Source: Rhizobium indicum (GTDB lineage: Bacteria > Pseudomonadota > Alphaproteobacteria > Rhizobiales > Rhizobiaceae). Taken from it: 64,000 nt of DNA. The position numbers were made by a program, and so were the translations under genes. The notes beneath the pieces were generated by a model. That model saw nothing but the letters and a program-made list of their open reading frames with translations, did no database searches and had not been told where the DNA came from. Shown in pieces: positions 59,714-64,000 of the stretch. Where the stretch lies: positions 4,009,501 through 4,073,500 of the forward strand of contig NZ_CP054021.1 in NCBI RefSeq assembly GCF_005862305.2. Direction: 5' to 3'. Numbering within the stretch: the stretch's first letter is position 1; every line of letters begins with the position of its first letter.

Positions 59714-59726
59714 GTTGCAATGCAAC
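59714..59726. promoter_or_regulatory. Palindrome GTTGCA-A-TGCAAC upstream of petA
   Basis: A perfect palindrome in the divergent promoter region of the EEP gene and petA. A similar CGTTGCA-N4-TGCAACG palindrome occurs at 19543-19560 before the TonB receptor. No known regulator is assigned. Confidence 0.3.
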
Positions 59727-59938
59727 ATAATGGCAGGCGCGTGTTTGCCTTAAAAAATTCATCCGAAATTTCCCGCGACATTGTGCCCTCATCCCCTTGC
59801 CAAGGCTGGACATAATTTGCGATCAAGCATAGAACGCGCCGGATTGCTGGGGAATCTATGGCCGAATTGTGTCTAGAGAGATTCGCCGGTAGAGGGGTAG
59901 GGCGGAATTCCGCGAAAATTGCGCAGAGGATGTTAGCC

Positions 59939-60517
59939 GTGAGCGAACACGAAACGACAAGCGAGGGCACGGGCGAACCCACTCGCCGTGATTTCCTTTA
60001 TCTCACCACTGGTATGGCGGGCGCCGTCGGCGCCGTCGCGGTCGCTTGGCCGTTCATCGATCAGATGCGTCCTGACGCTTCGACGCTTGCTCTCGCCTCC
60101 ATCGAAGTCGACGTTGCCAGCCTCGAGCCCGGCATGTCGCTGACAGTCAAGTGGCGCGGCAAGCCGATCTTCATCCGCAATCGCACGCCGGAAGAAGTAA
60201 AGGCCGCAGCCGATGTTCCCGTGTCGGACCTTAAGGATCCGGCAGCTCGCAATGCAAACCTTCCTGCCGAGGCTCAGGCAACGGGCGTCGACCGCTCGGG
60301 CGGCGAAGGCAAGGAAAACTGGATCGTCATGGTCGGTACCTGCACTCATCTCGGTTGCGTCCCGCTCGGCCAGGCCGGCGAATACAATGGTTGGTTCTGT
60401 CCCTGCCATGGCTCGGTCTACGACACGGCCGGCCGCATCCGGAAGGGTCCTGCGCCCGAGAACCTGGCGATCCCGACCTTTTCATTTGTGTCCGATACCA
60501 AAATCAAGATCGGTTGA
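59939..60517 (+). CDS. petA: Cytochrome bc1 Rieske iron-sulfur subunit
   Basis: A 192-residue Rieske protein, exported by Tat with its N-terminal anchor retained: TRRDFLYLTTG then a hydrophobic helix (MAGAVGAVAVAWPFI). The 2Fe-2S motifs are CTHLGC and CPCHGS. It oxidises quinol and passes electrons to cytochrome c1. I start at GTG 59939 (MSEHETTSEG) with GAGGA 8 nt upstream; an ATG three codons earlier lacks room for a ribosome-binding site. First gene of petABC. Confidence 0.96.
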   Translation: MSEHETTSEGTGEPTRRDFLYLTTGMAGAVGAVAVAWPFIDQMRPDASTLALASIEVDVASLEPGMSLTVKWRGKPIFIRNRTPEEVKAAADVPVSDLKDPAARNANLPAEAQATGVDRSGGEGKENWIVMVGTCTHLGCVPLGQAGEYNGWFCPCHGSVYDTAGRIRKGPAPENLAIPTFSFVSDTKIKIG

Positions 60518-60531
60518 GGGGAGACTGATAT

Positions 60532-61800
60532 ATGAGTGGCCATTCCAGCTACGAGCCATCAACCGGCCTCGAGAAATGGGTCGATGCGCGCCTTCCACTG
60601 CCGCGCATGGTCTATGACAGCTTCATCGCCTACCCGGTTCCGCGTAACCTGAACTATGCCTATACCTTCGGCGCCATGCTCGCCGTCATGCTGGTGGTGC
60701 AGATCCTGACGGGCGTCACGCTCGCCATGCATTACGCCGCTGAATCGTCGGTCGCCTTCAACTCCGTTGAAAAGATCATGCGCGACGTCAACCAGGGCTG
60801 GCTGCTGCGCTATATGCATGCCAACGGCGCATCCTTCTTCTTCGTTGCCGTCTACCTGCACATCGCCCGCGGCCTCTACTACGGCTCCTACAAGGCGCCG
60901 CGAGAAATTCTCTGGATTCTCGGTGTGGTCATTTATCTCCTGATGATGGCGACTGGCTTCATGGGTTACGTTCTGCCCTGGGGCCAGATGTCCTTCTGGG
61001 GTGCGACCGTCATCACCGGCTTCTTCTCGGCCTTTCCCCTGATTGGCGAATGGTTGCAGCAGTTCCTACTCGGCGGCTTTGCCGTCGAACAGCCGACGCT
61101 GAACCGCTTTTTCTCGCTGCATTACCTGCTGCCCTTCATGATCGCCGGCGTCGTCGTCCTGCACATCTGGGCGCTGCACGTCGTCGGCCAGACGAACCCG
61201 ACGGGCGTCGAGGTCAAGACGAAGACGGACACGGTGCGCTTCACGCCCTATGCGACAATGAAGGATGCGCTCGGCGTATCGGTGTTCCTGTTGGTCTATG
61301 CCTATTTCGTCTTCTACATGCCGAACTTCCTCGGCCATGCCGACAACTACATCCCGGCCGACCCGTTGAAGACGCCAGCCCACATCGTTCCGGAATGGTA
61401 CTTCCTGCCGTTCTACGCGATGCTGCGTTCGATCACCTTCAACGTCGGCCCGATCGATTCCAAGCTCGGCGGCGTGCTCGTGATGTTCGGCGCGATCATC
61501 GTGCTCTTCTTCCTGCCCTGGCTCGATACCTCAAAGGTCCGTTCCGCCGTCTACCGCCCCTGGTACAAGCTGTTCTATTGGCTGTTCGTGATCAACGCGA
61601 TCATCCTCGGCTGGCTCGGCTCGCAGCCGGCGGAAGGCCTGTTCACCACGATCTCGCAGATCTGCACACTCCTCTACTTCGCTTTCTTTCTGGTCGCGAT
61701 GCCGGTTCTCGGCTTGGTGGAAACACCGCGCCGCATCCCGAATTCGATCACCGAAGCGGTGCTCGAAAAGCGCAACAAGACCGCAGCGGTCAAGGCATAA
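60532..61800 (+). CDS. petB: Cytochrome b of the bc1 complex
   Basis: A 422-residue membrane cytochrome b with eight or more hydrophobic helices. Heme-ligand histidines lie in LAMHYA and [11 protein letters not shown] (helix B) and in HYLLPF and HIWALHVVG (helix D). The quinol-site [10 protein letters not shown] loop (PEWY) is present. Fifteen nt after petA and 25 nt before petC, with GGGGAGA as ribosome-binding site. Confidence 0.97.
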   Translation: MSGHSSYEPSTGLEKWVDARLPLPRMVYDSFIAYPVPRNLNYAYTFGAMLAVMLVVQILTGVTLAMHYAAESSVAFNSVEKIMRDVNQGWLLRYMHANGASFFFVAVYLHIARGLYYGSYKAPREILWILGVVIYLLMMATGFMGYVLPWGQMSFWGATVITGFFSAFPLIGEWLQQFLLGGFAVEQPTLNRFFSLHYLLPFMIAGVVVLHIWALHVVGQTNPTGVEVKTKTDTVRFTPYATMKDALGVSVFLLVYAYFVFYMPNFLGHADNYIPADPLKTPAHIVPEWYFLPFYAMLRSITFNVGPIDSKLGGVLVMFGAIIVLFFLPWLDTSKVRSAVYRPWYKLFYWLFVINAIILGWLGSQPAEGLFTTISQICTLLYFAFFLVAMPVLGLVETPRRIPNSITEAVLEKRNKTAAVKA

Positions 61801-61825
61801 GCGAGCGACGGAAGGGAATAGAAAT

Positions 61826-62710
61826 ATGAAAACGCTTGTTACAAGCATTCTCTCGTTCGCATTCGCCGCCGGTCTCGGCAGTGCGGTGCTGGCCCAGGAG
61901 GCGACGCCCGCCAACGGTGCGGCTCCGGCCCATCACGCGGAAGGTGAGACCCCGCATTATCCGCTGAAGCATCCGAAGGAGGAGGAATGGTCTTTCGCCG
62001 GTCCGTTCGGCCATTACGACAAGGGCCAGCTCCAGCGCGGCCTCAAGGTCTACACGGAAGTCTGTGCAGCCTGTCATTCGATGAAGCTCGTGCCTTTCCG
62101 CACGCTCGACGAACTCGGCTATTCCGAGGCGCAGGTGAAGGCCTTCGCCGCGAATTACGAGGTCCAGGACGGTCCCGACGCCAGCGGCGAGATGTTTACC
62201 CGCAAGGCGGTTCCTTCCGATTACTTCCCGTCGCCTTTCCCCAATGCTGAAGCCGCGGCTGCTTCCAACAATGGCGCGGCTCCGCCCGATTTTTCGTTGA
62301 TCGCCAAGGCCCGCTCAGTCGAGCGCGGCTTTCCGCAGTTCGTTTTCGACATTTTCACGCAATATCAGGAAAGCGGCCCGGACTATATCCACGCACTGCT
62401 GACCGGCTATGAAGAGCCGCCGGCCGGTTTCCAGGTGCCGCAGGGCGGACATTATAACCCTTATTTCAATGCTGCCGCCGTCCTTGCCATGCCGAAGCCG
62501 CTCTCTGACGGCCAGGTGACCTATGACGATGGCGCGCCGGCGACGGTCGACCAGTATTCGAGGGACGTTACCGCCTTCCTGATGTGGGCCGCTGAGCCGC
62601 ATCTCGATGAGCGCAAGCGCACCGGCTTCATGGTCATGATTTTCCTGGCGATCTTCACGGTGCTGATCTACCTGACGAAGCGCTCGATCTACGCCAATAA
62701 GGAACATTGA
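61826..62710 (+). CDS. petC: Cytochrome c1 of the bc1 complex
   Basis: A 294-residue protein with a signal peptide (cut near VLA-QEA). The heme is attached at CAACHS, with the axial Met probably in the later [14 protein letters not shown] segment. A C-terminal helix ([24 protein letters not shown]) anchors it. GAAGGGAA precedes ATG 61826. A terminator follows the stop, closing the petABC operon. Confidence 0.96.
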   Translation: MKTLVTSILSFAFAAGLGSAVLAQEATPANGAAPAHHAEGETPHYPLKHPKEEEWSFAGPFGHYDKGQLQRGLKVYTEVCAACHSMKLVPFRTLDELGYSEAQVKAFAANYEVQDGPDASGEMFTRKAVPSDYFPSPFPNAEAAAASNNGAAPPDFSLIAKARSVERGFPQFVFDIFTQYQESGPDYIHALLTGYEEPPAGFQVPQGGHYNPYFNAAAVLAMPKPLSDGQVTYDDGAPATVDQYSRDVTAFLMWAAEPHLDERKRTGFMVMIFLAIFTVLIYLTKRSIYANKEH

Positions 62711-62732
62711 GCGGTTCCCCGCCGGATTTCGA

Positions 62733-62758
62733 AAGGCGGCCTACGGGTCGCCTTTTTT
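62733..62758 (+). terminator. Terminator of petABC
   Basis: AAGGCGGC (62733-62740) pairs with GTCGCCTT (62747-62754) with one G-U, followed by TTTTTT. Confidence 0.85.
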
Positions 62759-62825
62759 GTTGGTTCCGCCCCTGGCAATTGATAAAGTCCAGCCAGTTTC
62801 ATGCGTTCGCAGATATGGATTTTCC

Positions 62826-63368
62826 ATGAACAATACGATTTCGGAGCTCGCAGCCAGCATCCGCTCCATTCCTGACTATCCCAAGCCCGGCATCATCTTC
62901 CGCGACATCACCACGCTGCTTGGCAACCCTCGGGCTTTCCGCCGGGCGGTCGACGAACTCGTGCAGCCCTATGCGGGCACGAAGATCGACAAGATCGCCG
63001 GCATGGAGGCGCGCGGCTTCATCCTCGGCGGCGCGGTGGCGCACCAGCTTTCCTCAGGTTTCGTACCGATCCGCAAGAAAGGTAAGCTGCCGCACGAGAC
63101 CGTGCGCATCGCCTACAGCCTGGAATATGGCGTCGACGAGATGGAGATGCATCGCGATGCTGTCCAGCCCGGCGAGAAGGTGATCCTGGTCGACGATCTG
63201 ATCGCCACCGGCGGCACGGCGGTCGGTGCGACGAAGCTACTGCGCCAGATCGGCGCGGAAGTGGTCGGCGCCTGTTTCGTCATCGACCTGCCGGATCTTG
63301 GCGGCCGCAAGAAGCTGGAAGACCTCGGCGTCGTCGTGCATACGCTGGTTGAATTCTCCGGCCACTGA
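62826..63368 (+). CDS. apt: Adenine phosphoribosyltransferase
   Basis: A 180-residue purine salvage enzyme that makes AMP from adenine and PRPP. The start [32 protein letters not shown] and [16 protein letters not shown] are typical; the PRPP-binding motif is [14 protein letters not shown]. It lies 115 nt after petC, across a terminator. Confidence 0.96.
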   Translation: MNNTISELAASIRSIPDYPKPGIIFRDITTLLGNPRAFRRAVDELVQPYAGTKIDKIAGMEARGFILGGAVAHQLSSGFVPIRKKGKLPHETVRIAYSLEYGVDEMEMHRDAVQPGEKVILVDDLIATGGTAVGATKLLRQIGAEVVGACFVIDLPDLGGRKKLEDLGVVVHTLVEFSGH

Positions 63369-63392
63369 GCCCTCGTCCTGCTGCCTGCAGCG

Positions 63393-63860
63393 TCAGTCGA
63401 ATTCGAGCACGCCGCTTTCGAAGCGGATAACGGCATCGCCGTTTTGATTGACGCCCTCGCAGAGGATGGTGTTGAGGTGCCATCCCGGCCGCGACGCGAG
63501 CGCCCGGCTGGCGAGGAAGGCGACGGAGTAGGTGACGACGTCGCCTGCGAAGACCGGCCGCAGCCATTGCAGTTTCTGGAAACCGGGCGAAGGACCGAGG
63601 TTCGGCGACGTCTGGCCCCTTTGCGCGAGTGCGGCGCTCTGCCTTTCCCAAAAAGCGAGGAAGGTCCGCATCCAGGCGGCGGTGGTGTGCCAGCCCGAGG
63701 CGCAGAGATCGCCGAAGAGGGTGTCCTTGGCGGCTTCTTTGTCGACGTGGAAACGCTGCGGATCGTAGCGCGTCGCGAAACGGATGATGTTTTCCTCGGT
63801 AAAAGTGTAGCTGCCGATCTCGGCCTTCTCGCCAACCGCGTAAAGCTCGGACATCCTCAT
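63393..63860 (-). CDS. MaoC-type hot-dog dehydratase
   Basis: A 155-residue hot-dog protein of the MaoC dehydratase family. The active-site region is FATRYDPQRFHVDKEAAKDTLFGDLCASGWHTTAAWM, with the Asp and His expected of (R)-specific enoyl-CoA hydratases. The C-terminus GWHLNTILCEGVNQNGDAVIRFESGVLEF is also typical. Its ATG overlaps the stop of a second MaoC-like gene upstream by 4 nt, so the two form a coupled pair, perhaps a heterodimer. Substrate unknown. Confidence 0.9.
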   Translation of the reverse strand: MRMSELYAVGEKAEIGSYTFTEENIIRFATRYDPQRFHVDKEAAKDTLFGDLCASGWHTTAAWMRTFLAFWERQSAALAQRGQTSPNLGPSPGFQKLQWLRPVFAGDVVTYSVAFLASRALASRPGWHLNTILCEGVNQNGDAVIRFESGVLEFD

Positions 63861-64000
63861 GCTGATGTCTCCGGGTTTATGCCGATTTCCGCGGGCCGGG
63901 CGCGCATGCCGAACATGACCGAGTTCTCCGAGACGCAGACGAGTTCGCCGCGCTGGTTTTCCACGTCGTGGCGAAACTTGACGATGCCCATGCCGGGGCG
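63857..64000 (-). CDS. MaoC-type dehydratase, partial (3' end only)
   Basis: Only the last 47 codons are in the window; the 5' end lies beyond 64000. The visible part (FRHDVENQRGELVCVSENSVMFGMRARPAE) matches the C-terminal strand of a MaoC-like hot-dog domain. It precedes and overlaps the next MaoC gene by 4 nt, typical of paired MaoC genes. Confidence 0.7.
   Translation of the reverse strand, partial: RPGMGIVKFRHDVENQRGELVCVSENSVMFGMRARPAEIGINPETSA

Noticed and set aside
1..64000. CRISPR array, tRNA, rRNA, prophage or insertion sequence
   Set aside because: No regularly spaced direct repeats, no cloverleaf or rRNA signature, no transposase, integrase or phage structural gene was recognised in the window.

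Overview
The window is a 64 kb stretch of chromosome from an alphaproteobacterium of the Rhizobium leguminosarum/etli type. Four things point there: high-GC coding sequence on both strands; a choXWV choline importer; a fused trpE(G) anthranilate synthase behind a three-Trp-codon leader; and dispersed palindromic repeats of the kind common between Rhizobium genes. It is almost entirely core or conserved-accessory sequence. I see no rRNA, tRNA, CRISPR array, prophage, insertion sequence or transfer origin.

Layout. 1-5.2 kb: a short HD-GYP protein, a class III aminotransferase, a Tat-exported PhoX-type phosphatase and a NolR-like ArsR regulator. 5.3-9.0 kb: a HugZ-like flavin/heme protein and the choX-choW-choV choline ABC importer, with a hairpin terminator between choX and choW. 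9.2-13.5 kb: thymidine kinase, an unrecognised helical protein, a DUF2333 membrane protein, then a PAS protein and a LuxR-type regulator. 14-18.5 kb: a secreted protein made of two tandem ClpP-fold domains, a UPF0114 membrane protein, formate-THF ligase and a tiny membrane protein. 18.5-24.5 kb: an extensin-like M15-fold protein, a TonB-dependent receptor behind a candidate iron-responsive operator and a short upstream reading frame, then the trp leader, attenuator and trpE(G). 24.6-32.3 kb: DUF2161 nuclease-like protein, CDF metal exporter, queF, DUF2076 protein, a ClpP paralogue, BenE-type transporter and leuA behind a Leu-rich leader peptide. 32.3-40 kb: HxlR regulator and divergent quinone oxidoreductase, an ECF sigma/anti-sigma pair, a TPR protein, metallophosphoesterase, Nudix hydrolase, glutathionyl-hydroquinone reductase and two GNAT acetyltransferases; most of the repeats lie here. 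40.2-47.1 kb: a four-gene MoxR/DUF58/BatA-DUF4159/membrane-protein operon. 47.2-49.8 kb: DUF1285, CoA pyrophosphatase and CCA-adding enzyme, overlapping by 4 nt. 49.8-59.7 kb: small proteins, hemF, a Na/Pi cotransporter, trmL, two half-size ABC exporters flanking a small ribbon-helix-helix gene, and an EEP-family phosphatase. 59.9-64 kb: petABC (cytochrome bc1), apt and two overlapping MaoC-type dehydratase genes, the last cut by the window edge.

The most unusual material is non-genic or at gene edges. (i) A palindromic repeat occurs in several copies, and two of them run into upstream genes and encode the same C-terminal tail ([11 protein letters not shown]) on two unrelated proteins. (ii) A 267-bp element with perfect 32-bp terminal inverted repeats and nested hairpins lies between a GNAT gene and the MoxR-operon tail. 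(iii) An iron-operator-like palindrome and a 23-codon reading frame with a hairpin precede the TonB receptor. (iv) Peptide leaders precede trpE(G) (a textbook attenuator) and leuA. (v) One exported protein carries two ClpP-like domains. No wholly new multi-gene system is evident; these are the best leads.
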